Source of the DNA: Tabrizicola flagellatus
GTDB lineage: Bacteria; Pseudomonadota; Alphaproteobacteria; Rhodobacterales; Rhodobacteraceae
Direction: 5' to 3'
Length of the DNA stretch: 64,000 nt
Assembly (NCBI RefSeq): GCF_008271465.1
Contig: NZ_VMDU01000003.1
Span: forward strand, 62,001 to 126,000
Of the stretch, positions 17,941 through 27,318 are shown one piece after another. The notes beneath the pieces are model-generated. The model ran no database searches. It saw only the letters and a program-made list of their open reading frames with translations, and was not told the origin of the DNA. Numbering within the stretch: the stretch's first letter is position 1; every line of letters begins with the position of its first letter. A program made the translations under genes and the position numbers.

Positions 17941-19722
17941 TCAGACCGATCCGTCGGTGAACTGGAGCCTGGCGAGACGGGCGTAGAGGCCATCCTCGGC
18001 GACCAGCTGGTCATGGGTTCCCTGTGCCACGATCCGCCCCTGGTCGAACACCACGATGCGGTCGGCGCGTTTCACCGTGGCCAGACGGTGCGCCACGACC
18101 AGCGTCGTGCGTCCCTCCGACAGCTTCTCGACCGCCGCCTGCACCAGCCGTTCGCTTTCGGCATCCAGTGCCGAGGTCGCCTCGTCCAGGAGCAGGATCG
18201 GCGCATCGCGCAGGATGGCCCGTGCAATCGCCACCCGCTGCTTCTGCCCGCCCGACAGCATGACGCCGCGCTCGCCCAGATAGCTGTCATAGCCCTGCGG
18301 CAGCGCGGTCAGGAAATCATGCGCGGCGGCGGCCTTCGCGGCGGCCTCCACCTCGGCATCCGAGGCGTCGAGGCGGCCAAAGCGGATGTTCTCTCGCGCA
18401 GAGGCGGCGAAGATCACCGGATCCTGCGGCACGAGCGCGATGGCCTGGCGGAAGTCGCCGCGCGCCATGTCGGGCAGGGCCACACCGTCCAGGGTGATCC
18501 GGCCGGATTGCGGATCGTAGAAGCGCATCAGGAGTTGCAGGATCGTCGTCTTGCCCGCGCCGGAGGGACCGACCAGCGCCACGGTTTCCCCCGGCTTAAC
18601 ATGCAGGCTGACCCCGTTCAGCGCCGAAGCCTCGGGCCGGGCCGGATAGCGGAAGGTCACGTCCTGAAAGCTGATCTCGCCGCGCACCGGGCGGGGCAGG
18701 GCGATTGGGCGGACCGGGTCCTGCACGGTATCCTCGGCCCCCAGCAGTTCCACCAGCCGCTCGGTCGCCCCGGCAGCCCGCTGGAGTTCTCCCCAGATCT
18801 CGGACAGGGCGCCCACGGCGCCGGCCACCATCACGGCATAGATCACGAACTGGATCAGGGCACCCACGGACATCGCATCGGCCCGCACGTCGCGCGCCCC
18901 GACCCAGAGGACGCCCACGATCCCGGCGAAGGTCAGGAAGATGACGATCACGGTCATCACCGCCCGTGTCCTGATCCGGGCCTTGGCCGCGGCAAAGCTC
19001 TTTTCGGTCACGTCGGCGAACTGGCTGCGTGTCGCGCCCTCATGGGTGAAGGCCTGCACGGTCTGCACCGAGAGCAGCGCCTCGGACGCCGCCCCCGAGG
19101 ACGAGGCGATCCAGTCCTGGTTCTCGCGGGACAGCGCCCGCAGCCGACGGCCCAGCCCCACGATGGGCACGATGATCGCCGGAACGATCAGCAGGACCAG
19201 CCCGGTCAGCTTGGCCGAGGTCAGGAACATCAGCACCAGGCCACCCAGCAGGATCAGGACGTTGCGCAGGGCGACCGAGACCGAGGACCCGATGACCGAC
19301 AGGATCAGCGTGGTGTCGGTCGTGATCCGGCTCAGGATCTCGCCGGTCAGGATGCGCTCGAAGAAGGCCGGGGACATGCCAAGCACGCGGTCGAACAGGG
19401 CGCGGCGGATGTCGGCCACCACCCGCTCGCCAAGGCGCGTGACGAGGTAGTAGCGAAAGCCGGTTCCGACGGCGAGCAGGGCGGCGATCCCCAGCGCGGC
19501 GGCGAAATACTGGTCCAAAAGGGCCGCGTTGGCATCATTGAACCCGTCGATCACCCGGCGAACCGCAAGCGGCAGGACAAGGCTGACCGATGCGGTCAGG
19601 ACCAGCGCCAGCAGGGCCAGCGCGGCGAGCCCGCGATAGGGCCAGAGGAACGGCACCAGGCCGCGCAGCGCCCCCACCCGTTTCGACTTCGGCCGATCCT
19701 CCACCGATGATCTGTCCGCCAT
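17941..19722 (-). CDS. ABC exporter, fused permease and ATPase (MsbA/ABCB type)
   Basis: 593 residues. The N-terminal six-helix transmembrane domain (about residues 25-310) is followed by the nucleotide-binding domain with Walker A GPSGAGKTT, signature LSGGQKQR, Walker B ILLLDEATSALD and the switch VAHRLAT. It works as a homodimer or a half-transporter in the inner membrane; lipid, peptide or drug substrates are all possible. The ATG at 19722 starts a short charged leader before the first helix; the frame stays open upstream but only as antisense of the hydrolase gene. Confidence 0.93.
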   Translation of the reverse strand: MADRSSVEDRPKSKRVGALRGLVPFLWPYRGLAALALLALVLTASVSLVLPLAVRRVIDGFNDANAALLDQYFAAALGIAALLAVGTGFRYYLVTRLGERVVADIRRALFDRVLGMSPAFFERILTGEILSRITTDTTLILSVIGSSVSVALRNVLILLGGLVLMFLTSAKLTGLVLLIVPAIIVPIVGLGRRLRALSRENQDWIASSSGAASEALLSVQTVQAFTHEGATRSQFADVTEKSFAAAKARIRTRAVMTVIVIFLTFAGIVGVLWVGARDVRADAMSVGALIQFVIYAVMVAGAVGALSEIWGELQRAAGATERLVELLGAEDTVQDPVRPIALPRPVRGEISFQDVTFRYPARPEASALNGVSLHVKPGETVALVGPSGAGKTTILQLLMRFYDPQSGRITLDGVALPDMARGDFRQAIALVPQDPVIFAASARENIRFGRLDASDAEVEAAAKAAAAHDFLTALPQGYDSYLGERGVMLSGGQKQRVAIARAILRDAPILLLDEATSALDAESERLVQAAVEKLSEGRTTLVVAHRLATVKRADRIVVFDQGRIVAQGTHDQLVAEDGLYARLARLQFTDGSV

Positions 19723-19842
19723 CCACCCGCCTCCGTTTTCGCGGACGGGTTTAGTCTGCCGCAGCCCAGGGGACAAGCACTCCTGCCCGCGACGAAGGGG
19801 TTGGGGCTTCCAAGCCGTCCCGCCTCGTGCCACCCTCGCGCC

Positions 19843-20670
19843 ATGAGCAACACACAGCATTTCCGTGCCGAGGACGGTGCCCGGCTGGCCTACCGCGACG
19901 AAGGGGACGGCCTGCCGCTGCTTTGCCTGCCGGGCCTCACCCGCAGCATGGCCGATTTCGACTATGTCATGCCGCACCTGCCGCCGTTGCGGCTGATCCG
20001 CATGGACTACCGCGGTCGCGGCGCCAGCGACTGGACCGGAGCTGCAACCTACACCGTGGCGCAGGAGGCGCGGGATGCCCTGGCGCTTCTGGATCATCTG
20101 GGGGTAGGGAAGGCCGCGATCCTGGGCACCTCGCGCGGCGGGCTGATCGGCATGCTTCTTGGTGCAACGGCGCGCGATCGGGTGCGGGGGCTGTGCCTCA
20201 ACGATGTCGGCCCCGAGATCGCCCGCGACGGGCTGACCCGCATCTTCGACTATGTCGGCCGCAATCCGGCCGGCAAGACCCACGAGGGCTTTGCCGAACT
20301 GCTCTCGCGCTCTCCCGGCTTTGCAGGTGTGCCGATGTCGCGCTGGCTGGCGGAGGCACGCAAACACGCCGTGGAAACCCCGCAGGGCCTGCGCATCCCC
20401 TACGATCCCACCCTGCGCGAGGCCTTCCTCGCCGCCTTCGAGGGTCCGCCGGTGGACCTCTGGCCGCTGTTCGACGCGCTGGCCGGACTGCCGCTTGCTC
20501 TGATCCGGGGCGCGAATTCCGACCTGCTGACACGGGAGACGGTCGCGGAGATGCGCGCCCGCCGTCCCGACATGGCCTATGCCGAGCTGCCTGGGCGCGC
20601 CCACATTCCCTTTCTCGACGAACCCGAGGCGGTCGATCTGATCCGCCGTTTCCTGGCGGGCCTCGCATGA
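19843..20670 (+). CDS. Alpha/beta hydrolase
   Basis: A 275-residue alpha/beta hydrolase. The oxyanion region CLPGLTRS, nucleophile elbow GTSRGG (Ser about residue 102) and C-terminal GRAHIPFLDEP with the catalytic His are all present, so it should be an active serine hydrolase (ester, lactone or C-C bond). It is the first gene of a three-gene unit joined by 4-base overlaps with a PLP-dependent dehydratase and a second hydrolase-like protein. The substrate is unknown; the operon suggests release of a hydroxyamino acid or related compound. Confidence 0.88.
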   Translation: MSNTQHFRAEDGARLAYRDEGDGLPLLCLPGLTRSMADFDYVMPHLPPLRLIRMDYRGRGASDWTGAATYTVAQEARDALALLDHLGVGKAAILGTSRGGLIGMLLGATARDRVRGLCLNDVGPEIARDGLTRIFDYVGRNPAGKTHEGFAELLSRSPGFAGVPMSRWLAEARKHAVETPQGLRIPYDPTLREAFLAAFEGPPVDLWPLFDALAGLPLALIRGANSDLLTRETVAEMRARRPDMAYAELPGRAHIPFLDEPEAVDLIRRFLAGLA

Positions 20671-21635
20671 CCGACATTGCCCTGATCGAGACCGCCGCCG
20701 CCCGACTTGCCGGCCATGTGCGCCGCACGCCGCTGTTGCATGCCCCGCTTCTCGACCGGCTGGCGGGACGGCGGGTGCTGGTCAAGGCCGAATGTCTGCA
20801 ACTGACCGGCAGCTTCAAGGCCCGCGGCGGCTGGTCGGCGATCTCGGCCCTGCCAGGGGAGGCGCGGGCGCGGGGCGTGATCGCCTATTCCTCGGGCAAT
20901 CATGCGCAAGGCGTCGCCCATGCCGCCGCCCGGCATGGCTGCCCCTGCGTGATCCTGATGCCCTCCGACGCGCCGCAGGTGAAGATATCGAACACCAGGG
21001 CCTACGGTGCCGAGGTCGTGCTCTATGACCGCGCGACCCAGGACCGCGACGCGTTGGGCGCGGAGATCGCCGAGCGGCGCGGGCTGACCCTGATCCGACC
21101 CTACGACGACCCGCAGGTCATCGCCGGGCAGGGCACGGTGGGTCTCGAAATCGCCGAACAGGCCGCCGACGCCGAGGTGGAGCGCGCCGACGTGCTGGTC
21201 TGTTGCGGCGGTGGCGGGTTGACGGCCGGGGTGGCGCTGGCCCTGGCCGACCGGGCGCCGGGCCTGCGGGTGCGGACCTGCGAACCCGAGGGTTTCGACG
21301 ACATGGCGCGCTCGCTGGCCTCGGGCCGGGCCGAGCGCAACGCGGCCAGCTCGGGCTCGATCTGCGACGCGATCCTTACGCCAGCGCCGGGGGCGCTGAC
21401 CCTGCCGGTCCTGTCCCGGCTTGCCGGGCCGGGGCTGGCCGTCAGCGACGAACAGGCCCTGCAGGCGATGGTGCTGGCCTTCACCCACCTGCGCATCGTG
21501 CTGGAGCCCGGCGGCGCGGTCGCCCTGGCCGCGGCGCTTTTCGCCAAGGATCTACCCGCGACTGTGATTGCCGTCGCAACCGGCGGCAACGTCGATCCGG
21601 CCCTCTTCGCGCGGGCCCTGGACCGCTTTGCATGA
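20667..21635 (+). CDS. Threonine/serine dehydratase-like PLP enzyme
   Basis: 322 residues, fold type II PLP family (threonine dehydratase, serine racemase, hydroxyaspartate dehydratase). Visible are SFKARGG with the PLP lysine (about residue 49), the substrate loop SSGNHAQG and the phosphate-binding CCGGGGLTAG. The C-terminal regulatory domain of biosynthetic IlvA is absent. The same family includes bhcB in this window. The ATGA overlap on both sides couples it to the two hydrolase-like genes, so a hydroxyamino acid derived from hydrolase action is the likely substrate; this is inference. Confidence 0.88.
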   Translation: MTDIALIETAAARLAGHVRRTPLLHAPLLDRLAGRRVLVKAECLQLTGSFKARGGWSAISALPGEARARGVIAYSSGNHAQGVAHAAARHGCPCVILMPSDAPQVKISNTRAYGAEVVLYDRATQDRDALGAEIAERRGLTLIRPYDDPQVIAGQGTVGLEIAEQAADAEVERADVLVCCGGGGLTAGVALALADRAPGLRVRTCEPEGFDDMARSLASGRAERNAASSGSICDAILTPAPGALTLPVLSRLAGPGLAVSDEQALQAMVLAFTHLRIVLEPGGAVALAAALFAKDLPATVIAVATGGNVDPALFARALDRFA

Positions 21636-22411
21636 CCCTGGTCTGGCTTGCCGATCTGCGGCTGAATGCCGAACTGTCCGGTCCCTCAACCGCTCCGCCC
21701 GTGGTGCTGATCCACGGCCTCGGCCTGGACGCCAGGGTCTGGCAGGCGCTGATGCCTTCGCTTGTCGGGCACCCCGTCCTGCGGCTGGACCTGCGCGGTC
21801 ACGGCGGCTCGGATACCCCGCACGCGCCTTATGCCATGGGCGCGCTCATCCGTGATGTCGAACGTCTGATCGACCATTTCGGACTGACCGGGACCGTGGT
21901 CCTGGGGGCCGGAGAAGGCGGGCTGATCGCCCAGGGTCTTGCCATCAAGCGGCTGGATCTGGTGCGGGGTCTTGTCCTGACCGGCTCGGCCACGCGCTTC
22001 GCCAACCCCTCGGTCTGGGAAACGCGCCTGGCGCGGCTGCGCGATGGCGGCCCTGACCTGGAGGCGGACTGCGCTGCCCTGCTCGGCCCGCGCTGGCGCC
22101 AGTCTCCCGTGCTGGCCGAGGTCCGCGCCATGCTGGAGACCACGCGCCCCGACGGCTGGACCGGCTTCGCCGCTGCCATCGCCACCGCCGATTTCTACAA
22201 GACCACCGCCACCCTGCGACTGCCGACCCTGGTCCTCGCCGGCGGCAACGACCGCAAGACCCCACCCGACCTGCAACGCGAACTGGCCGATCTCGTTCCG
22301 GGCGCGGGCTTCCACCTGATCCGCGGCGGCGGTCATCTGGCCATGCTGACCCACACAGCCGGGTTCTCCGAGCCTCTCCTCGGCTTTCTCGGTGCGATCG
22401 GCCATCGGTGA
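21632..22411 (+). CDS. Alpha/beta hydrolase-fold protein lacking the serine nucleophile
   Basis: 259 residues with the layout of 3-oxoadipate enol-lactonase-like hydrolases: HGLGLDARVW oxyanion loop, DLRGHGGSD, and a C-terminal GGGHLAML with the catalytic-position His. The nucleophile elbow, normally G-x-S-x-G, reads GAGEGG near residues 92-97: Gly occupies the Ser position (codon GGA at 21911-21913). It may therefore be a non-hydrolytic member or a binding partner. It is the last gene of the coupled three-gene unit. Confidence 0.8.
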   Translation: MTLVWLADLRLNAELSGPSTAPPVVLIHGLGLDARVWQALMPSLVGHPVLRLDLRGHGGSDTPHAPYAMGALIRDVERLIDHFGLTGTVVLGAGEGGLIAQGLAIKRLDLVRGLVLTGSATRFANPSVWETRLARLRDGGPDLEADCAALLGPRWRQSPVLAEVRAMLETTRPDGWTGFAAAIATADFYKTTATLRLPTLVLAGGNDRKTPPDLQRELADLVPGAGFHLIRGGGHLAMLTHTAGFSEPLLGFLGAIGHR

Positions 22412-22583
22412 TTTATACGTTTCCTGCATTCTTGGCGCTCATTGCCCCTTATCGTGCCACTGCTCTGCATTTTTCCAACATCAGGCGATGTTCTGCTGCC
22501 TCCGATACCTCCAATTCACCTCTGTCTTGTCCGCGTCACACCCTGTCGCTGCTGAAGGGTCACCTTGCCCCCGAACCTCCTAG

Positions 22584-22634
22584 CTTGCCCTTTGCGAAAT
22601 ACTCCACGGGGGTGCGGGGGTGTGAAACCCCCGC
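22584..22634. repeat. Dispersed intergenic repeat, hairpin variant (copy 3)
   Basis: Reads CTTGCCCTTTGCGAAATACT, then a hairpin GCGGGGGT (22614-22621), loop GTGAA, ACCCCCGC (22627-22634). It is close in design to copies at 3180 and 52112. It lies between the hydrolase-like gene and the enolase-superfamily gene; the rest of that 250-base gap is lower in GC and shows nothing else I recognise. Confidence 0.78.
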
Positions 22635-22661
22635 TTCCAGGCCAGCAAGAGGGCGCGGCAC

Positions 22662-23900
22662 ATGAAACTCAAGGACCTCGAGATCTTCGTCGTCGCCCCG
22701 CCCTTTCCGGGCTGGGGCGGCCGCTACTGGATCTTCCCGAAGCTCACCACGGACACCGGCATCACCGGCTACGGCGAATGCTACGCCTCGACTGTCGGAC
22801 CGAAGGCGATGCGCGCCGTGATCGAGGATGTGTTCGAACGCCACATGGCCGGCGAGAGCCCGGAAAACATCGAGCTGATGTTCCGCCGCGCCTATTCCGC
22901 CGGCTTTACCCAGCGCCCGGATCCCACGGTGATGGGCGCTTTCGCGGGGTTGGAGATCGCCTGCTGGGACATCCTGGGCAAGGCCAGGAACCGTCCGGTC
23001 TGGGCTCTTCTTGGCGGGCGGATGAACGACCGGATCCGCAGCTATACCTATCTATATCCCGAGCCCGGAAAGGAATCGGCCGAGTTCTGGGTCAGCCCCG
23101 ATGCCGCCGCGGAGGCGGCGCTGCGGTTCATGAATCTGGGCTTCACCGCGGTGAAGTTCGACCCGGCCGGCCCCTACACGATCCGCGGCGGGCATGAGCC
23201 GGCGATGTCCGACATCACCCGTTCGGTCGCCTTCTGCAAGGCGATCCGCGCGGCGGTGGGCGACCGGGTGGACCTGCTGTTCGGGACGCATGGCCAGTTC
23301 TCCACCCCCGGCGCGATCCGGCTGGGGCGGGAGCTGGAGCCCTACAACCCGCTCTGGTACGAAGAGCCGATCCCGCCCGACAACCTGCTGGAATTCGCCG
23401 AGGTGGCGAAATCGCTCCGTGTGCCGCTGGCGACCGGCGAGCGGCTGACCACCAAGGCGGAATTCGGCACGCTGTTGCGGGCGGGCGGGGTCAAGATCCT
23501 GCAGCCGGCGCTGGGCCGGGTCGGCGGGATCTGGGAGGCCAAGAAGATCGCCGCCATGGCCGAGATCTTCAATGCGCAGATGGCGCCGCACCTTTACGCC
23601 GGGCCGGTGGAATGGGCGGCGAACGTGCACCTGTCGGCCTCGATCCCGAACCTGCTGATCGCCGAGACGATCGAGACCGGCGGCGCCTTCCACCAGAAAC
23701 TGATCCGCAACACGATCCGCTGGGAGGACGGCTACATCCTGCCGCCCGAGGCGCCTGGCCTCGGGATCGAGTTCGACGAGGACGTGGCCCGCGCCCATCC
23801 CTTCACCGGGACGGGGCTGCACCTGCAGATGCAGGAGGCGCCCTGCGACTATCGCCACGGCAACCGCTTCGAGGGCGGGGCGCCGAGCAGCAAGACCTGA
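22662..23900 (+). CDS. Mandelate racemase/muconate lactonizing enzyme family protein (enolase superfamily)
   Basis: A 412-residue enolase-superfamily enzyme. The N-terminal capping domain is followed by a barrel with VKFDPAGPY (second-strand acid/base position), FGTHGQF in place of the usual D-x-N metal site, WYEEPIPPDN and ATGERLTTK (expected metal-ligand glutamates), and APHLYAGPVEWAANVHL near the end. Members of this kind dehydrate or isomerise sugar acids such as galactonate or galactarolactone. The exact substrate is not determined. Standalone gene; tRNA-Arg is read towards it from downstream. Confidence 0.85.
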   Translation: MKLKDLEIFVVAPPFPGWGGRYWIFPKLTTDTGITGYGECYASTVGPKAMRAVIEDVFERHMAGESPENIELMFRRAYSAGFTQRPDPTVMGAFAGLEIACWDILGKARNRPVWALLGGRMNDRIRSYTYLYPEPGKESAEFWVSPDAAAEAALRFMNLGFTAVKFDPAGPYTIRGGHEPAMSDITRSVAFCKAIRAAVGDRVDLLFGTHGQFSTPGAIRLGRELEPYNPLWYEEPIPPDNLLEFAEVAKSLRVPLATGERLTTKAEFGTLLRAGGVKILQPALGRVGGIWEAKKIAAMAEIFNAQMAPHLYAGPVEWAANVHLSASIPNLLIAETIETGGAFHQKLIRNTIRWEDGYILPPEAPGLGIEFDEDVARAHPFTGTGLHLQMQEAPCDYRHGNRFEGGAPSSKT

Positions 23901-23984
23901 CGGCCGCCTTCGCGAGCACTTCGTGCACTCGTCGGGACCTGCCGCGAGGCGTGCCTGAAATGCGCGACGAGCGATTCCCGGAAA

Positions 23985-24061
23985 TGGCGGGCCCAGAAGG
24001 ACTCGAACCCTCAACCTCGGACTTAGAAGGTCCTTGCTCTATCCAGTTGAGCTATGGGCCC
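23985..24061 (-). tRNA. tRNA-Arg (anticodon TCT)
   Basis: Read on the minus strand. Acceptor GGGCCCA pairs with TGGGCCC, the D arm is GCTC/GAGC, the anticodon loop is CTTCTAA with anticodon TCT, the T arm has GGTTCGAGTCC, and CCA is encoded (23985-23987). The anticodon stem has an A-G mismatch at the outer pair (27-43), with the remaining four pairs intact. It decodes AGA. Confidence 0.96.
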
Positions 24062-24092
24062 GCGCGACGCCCTTTTGGGCCAAGCCGCAGGG

Positions 24093-24557
24093 TCAGGCAA
24101 GCACCTTCGTCATGAAGATCGAGTTCGGGTCGTCCCAGTAGCCCTCGAAGGGCGGGCAGTCCTCGAACCCGGCGCGGGCATAGAGCGCGCGCGCGGCGGT
24201 GAATGTGGGCTGCACCCCGGTCTCGAGGCTCAGCCGACGGTAGCCGTCGGCCCGGGCGCTGGCGACGAGGTGGTCGAGCATCGCCTTCGACAGGCCGCGG
24301 CCCCGCGCCTCGGCCAGGACATGCATCGACTTGATCTCGGCATGGGTGGCGTCGATCCGCTTGTAGGCGCCCATGGCCAGCGCCACCCCGTCCTCGCGCA
24401 GGACGAAGAAGCGGATGCCCGGCGCGGCGAGGGCGCCCTTGTCCATCATGTGGATCGATTCGGGCGGCGTGTCGGCATGCATGTCGGCGGTATGGCGCTG
24501 GAACAGGAGCGCCAGGTCCGGCGTCAGCGGATCTTCCTCGGCAATGGTGATCGTCAT
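24093..24557 (-). CDS. GNAT-family N-acetyltransferase
   Basis: 154 residues. The acetyl-CoA-binding motif is EARGRGLSKAMLDHLV (about 83-98), following the beta strand IKSMHVL; the C-terminal ARALYARAGFEDCPPFEGYWDDPNSIFM is typical of GNATs of the ElaA/putative amino-group acetylating type. Substrate unknown. The ATG at 24557 is preferred to an upstream in-frame one. It follows tRNA-Arg on the opposite side from the secreted protein gene. Confidence 0.88.
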   Translation of the reverse strand: MTITIAEEDPLTPDLALLFQRHTADMHADTPPESIHMMDKGALAAPGIRFFVLREDGVALAMGAYKRIDATHAEIKSMHVLAEARGRGLSKAMLDHLVASARADGYRRLSLETGVQPTFTAARALYARAGFEDCPPFEGYWDDPNSIFMTKVLA

Positions 24558-24703
24558 CTTCGGTCCCTCCGCCGCCTTCCTGCCCGTGCTTGCCTCGACT
24601 GGCAAGCAGAACCCCGCCGCGGCGCGTCAGGTCTGGAAATTCCTGTTTCATGTTGCCGGTAGATTCAGCCAAGGTCTGTTCATTCGCCGATCGGAGATTG
24701 CCG

Positions 24704-25897
24704 ATGCGCGCTGCCCTCGCCGCACTAGTCCTTCTGGCGTCGCCGCTTTCCGCCGAGACCCGCCAGCACGGCAACGTCATCCTCGATCTGCCCCAGGGCT
24801 GGAGCCCCGGCGGAACCTTGGACGGCGGGACCCTCGTCCTGACCTCGGGCTTGCCCGAAGACAGCTGTCCCGCCTGCCGAATCTATGTCACGCCCGGGGA
24901 GAGGGCCGGCGGTAGGGTTGACGACTGGATCGCCGGCCAGGTCCGCCGCTTCCTTTATCGCGACGAAGACCCGGCCGGAATCGAACGCCTGTCGGGCCCG
25001 TCGCTTGTCAACCTGAAGGGGCGTCCCGCAGCTGTCATGGGGCAGAAGATCGACGGCCGTCTGCAGGTGCTTTTCGCGGTGCAGCTGTTCGGCCGGATGG
25101 AGCTGATCGGCTTCGAGGCCGCAGCCGCCGATGCCGACCGCGCCGCCGCGGCGATGCGCGTGTTCGAGCGCGACGTGGTGCCGATGATGGAGCGTGCGCG
25201 CTTCGTTTCCGAAGGCGCCGCCCCGCTTCTGCCCGCTCCGCAGCCCGGCGCCCTTGAAGGCGTCTGGTGGGGCACCTCGACCTGGTGGAGCGTCGGCCTC
25301 GACGCGATGCTGAAGATGGAGATCGACCATCACTGGCTGACCTTCTGGCGCGACGGCACATTCTACCGCGGCACGCCTCCCCTCGGCACCGCCCCCTTCG
25401 ACCCGCCGGAGCGATTGGCCGTCGGCGACATGGACTGGGGCAGCTACCGGCTGGACGGCGACCGGCTCACCCTGTCCTACGCCTCGGGAGAGACCGAGAC
25501 CTACAGTGTCGCGGACGGGAGACTGACGCTTGGCGACCGTGTGCTGGACCGGGTCGAGCTTCTGGCCGACGGCACCAGGATCGACGGCACGGTTTCGACG
25601 CTGTTCGCCACCGGCTTCACGCCGGGCATCGGCATGTCGGGCGGCGGCATGACCGCCATGACGGACACCCGCTACCGGCGGGACGGGACCTGGACCTATG
25701 GTTCCTATGCCGGCGCCTCGGCCAGTTTCGACAACGGGAGCGGCTTCGCCACCGGCTCCGAGAGGTCGGAGGAAGGAAGGTACGAGGTCAGGAACGGATT
25801 GATCCTGCTTTACGGAAAGGACGGTCGCGTCCTGGCGTCGGACTACATCTTCAAGGCCGGCGGAACGATCTGGATCGGGTCCGAGACCCTGGAATGA
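24704..25897 (+). CDS. Secreted protein, unknown
   Basis: 397 residues. A signal peptide (residues 1-17, ending PLSA) is followed by a first domain of about 180 residues with a CPAC pair, then a beta-rich second half with WWGTSTWWSVGLDAMLKMEIDHHWLTFW and many Gly/Ser-Thr turns (GTAP, GSYRLDGDRLTLSY, RRDGTWTYGSY), which suggests a lipocalin- or beta-barrel-like unit. No family recognised. GGAGATT at 24692-24698 precedes the ATG at 24704. Confidence 0.75.
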   Translation: MRAALAALVLLASPLSAETRQHGNVILDLPQGWSPGGTLDGGTLVLTSGLPEDSCPACRIYVTPGERAGGRVDDWIAGQVRRFLYRDEDPAGIERLSGPSLVNLKGRPAAVMGQKIDGRLQVLFAVQLFGRMELIGFEAAAADADRAAAAMRVFERDVVPMMERARFVSEGAAPLLPAPQPGALEGVWWGTSTWWSVGLDAMLKMEIDHHWLTFWRDGTFYRGTPPLGTAPFDPPERLAVGDMDWGSYRLDGDRLTLSYASGETETYSVADGRLTLGDRVLDRVELLADGTRIDGTVSTLFATGFTPGIGMSGGGMTAMTDTRYRRDGTWTYGSYAGASASFDNGSGFATGSERSEEGRYEVRNGLILLYGKDGRVLASDYIFKAGGTIWIGSETLE

Positions 25898-25898
25898 C

Positions 25899-26210
25899 CT
25901 AGTGCGTCCAGGCGCCCTTGCGGTCGGTCGCGAAGTTCTCGCCATAGCCGCGCGGGCGGATGTTGGCCTTGCGCGCTTTCGGCTCGATCACGTCGTAGTC
26001 AAGCCCGTGGTCCGTGGCATAGGCCTCGGCGGCCTCGCGCGTCTCGAAGCGCAGGCGGACCTGGGACTGGGTGTCGGTGGAAGAGGTCCAGCCCATCAGC
26101 GGGTCGATCTCGCGCTTCGAGGCGGGGGCGAATTCCAGCACCCAGGTGTGGGTCTTGGCGGTTCCCGACTGCATGGCGGTCTTGGCGGGCTGGTAGATGC
26201 GGGCGCGCAT
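25899..26210 (-). CDS. NDUFS4-like accessory subunit of respiratory complex I
   Basis: 103 residues matching the ETC complex I subunit (NDUFS4, 18 kDa) family: [22 protein letters not shown] at the N-terminus, [20 protein letters not shown] in the middle and [19 protein letters not shown] at the end. Alphaproteobacteria such as Paracoccus carry these mitochondrial-type accessory subunits. Its role is assembly or stability of the NADH-binding module. It lies away from any nuo operon and ends one base after the stop of the convergent secreted protein gene. Confidence 0.92.
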   Translation of the reverse strand: MRARIYQPAKTAMQSGTAKTHTWVLEFAPASKREIDPLMGWTSSTDTQSQVRLRFETREAAEAYATDHGLDYDVIEPKARKANIRPRGYGENFATDRKGAWTH

Positions 26211-26457
26211 GGGCTGCTCCTTCGGATTTGACCCGTGTTATTCCGAAGCTTAGGGAAAAGCGCAAGCGCGAGATTGCCGGGAAAGGACTGCCGGTCGGCA
26301 TCGACGAGTGTGGGTGGGGTGGGGTTCGAGGCCGACCGGCAGGGTCAGTTGCTGCTTGCCCCTTCACATTGGCCGATCCGCGCGGCGGAATCAACTGGAA
26401 GTTGTGCGCTGGGGAGGAATTTTCCTTCGGGCCGCTGGGGCAGGGGCTGGCGCCGCC

Positions 26458-27318
26458 TCAGGCCGGAGCGCGTTCCAGCCGGGCGATGTGATAGCGGTTG
26501 TAGGTCCGGAAGGCCTCGGACGTGCGCGCGGTTCCGGTCAGGCGCTGCATCAGGTTCTCGCGCCGCTTGCGCGACAGGAAGAGGCCGATCATCCGCCCGA
26601 GCGCCCAATGCGCCATCGGCCGCTTGCGGTGCAGTTCCTCGGACACCCGGGTCACGCCATGGCCGAGCACATGGAACAGCCGCTGTTCCAGGTCGATCGA
26701 GGGCGCGACGGCGTCGGTGATGTCCTCTTCGGCGGCCAGCACATAGCCCGTTTCGCGCACCGCCGCGTGGAAGGCCGCGATCTGGTGGCCGCCGCCGGGT
26801 TGGGGGCCGTGGACGGCGCGGCCGCGATAGGCCTCGGTGCGGAAGCAGTCGGCGATCAGCACCTGCCCGCCGGGGGCAAGTAGCCGGGCGCATTTCGGCA
26901 GGCTTTCGCCCAGCGGGATGTACTGGAAGCTTTCCGAAAAGAGGCAGAGGTCGAAGGGGCCGGTGCCCTGGAACGCCTCGAAGGTGCATTCGTGGACGGT
27001 CGCGCCCGGCGCGTTCGCGCGGCAGCGGGCGGCGAGAAAGGGCGAGGGCACCACGATCTCGACCGAATGGCCGAGTGCGAGGAGTTTCTTTGCCGTCTCG
27101 CCCGCGCCGCCGCCGATGTCGAGGATGCGGAGCCGTCCTTCGGGCAGGTAGCCGAAGAGCTTTGCAGTGTAATTGTCCTGTGCCGCGCGGAGGTTGCCCG
27201 CTGTCACCTCAAGGCCGGTCCACAGCCCGTAATGCAGGTTCTCGGCCCCGGTCAGCCAGCGGATGAAGGCGAGCCCCACGTCCAGCCCCACCGCGCGCGT
27301 GTCGATCTTGTCTGCCAT
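26458..27318 (-). CDS. Class I SAM-dependent methyltransferase
   Basis: About 286 residues. The SAM-binding glycine motif is [15 protein letters not shown] (about 62-76), followed by an acidic turn and the [14 protein letters not shown] motif IV region; [14 protein letters not shown] follows. The C-terminal part is rich in basic helices ([27 protein letters not shown]), which may bind a membrane or anionic substrate. Two adjacent ATGs (27321 and 27318) are possible; AGAGG (minus strand) is better spaced for the second. Substrate unknown. Confidence 0.85.
   Translation of the reverse strand: MADKIDTRAVGLDVGLAFIRWLTGAENLHYGLWTGLEVTAGNLRAAQDNYTAKLFGYLPEGRLRILDIGGGAGETAKKLLALGHSVEIVVPSPFLAARCRANAPGATVHECTFEAFQGTGPFDLCLFSESFQYIPLGESLPKCARLLAPGGQVLIADCFRTEAYRGRAVHGPQPGGGHQIAAFHAAVRETGYVLAAEEDITDAVAPSIDLEQRLFHVLGHGVTRVSEELHRKRPMAHWALGRMIGLFLSRKRRENLMQRLTGTARTSEAFRTYNRYHIARLERAPA

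Noticed and set aside
26211-26457. Possible gene between the NDUFS4-like and methyltransferase genes
   Set aside because: Short frames only, mostly extensions of antisense sequence; no domain or ribosome binding site.
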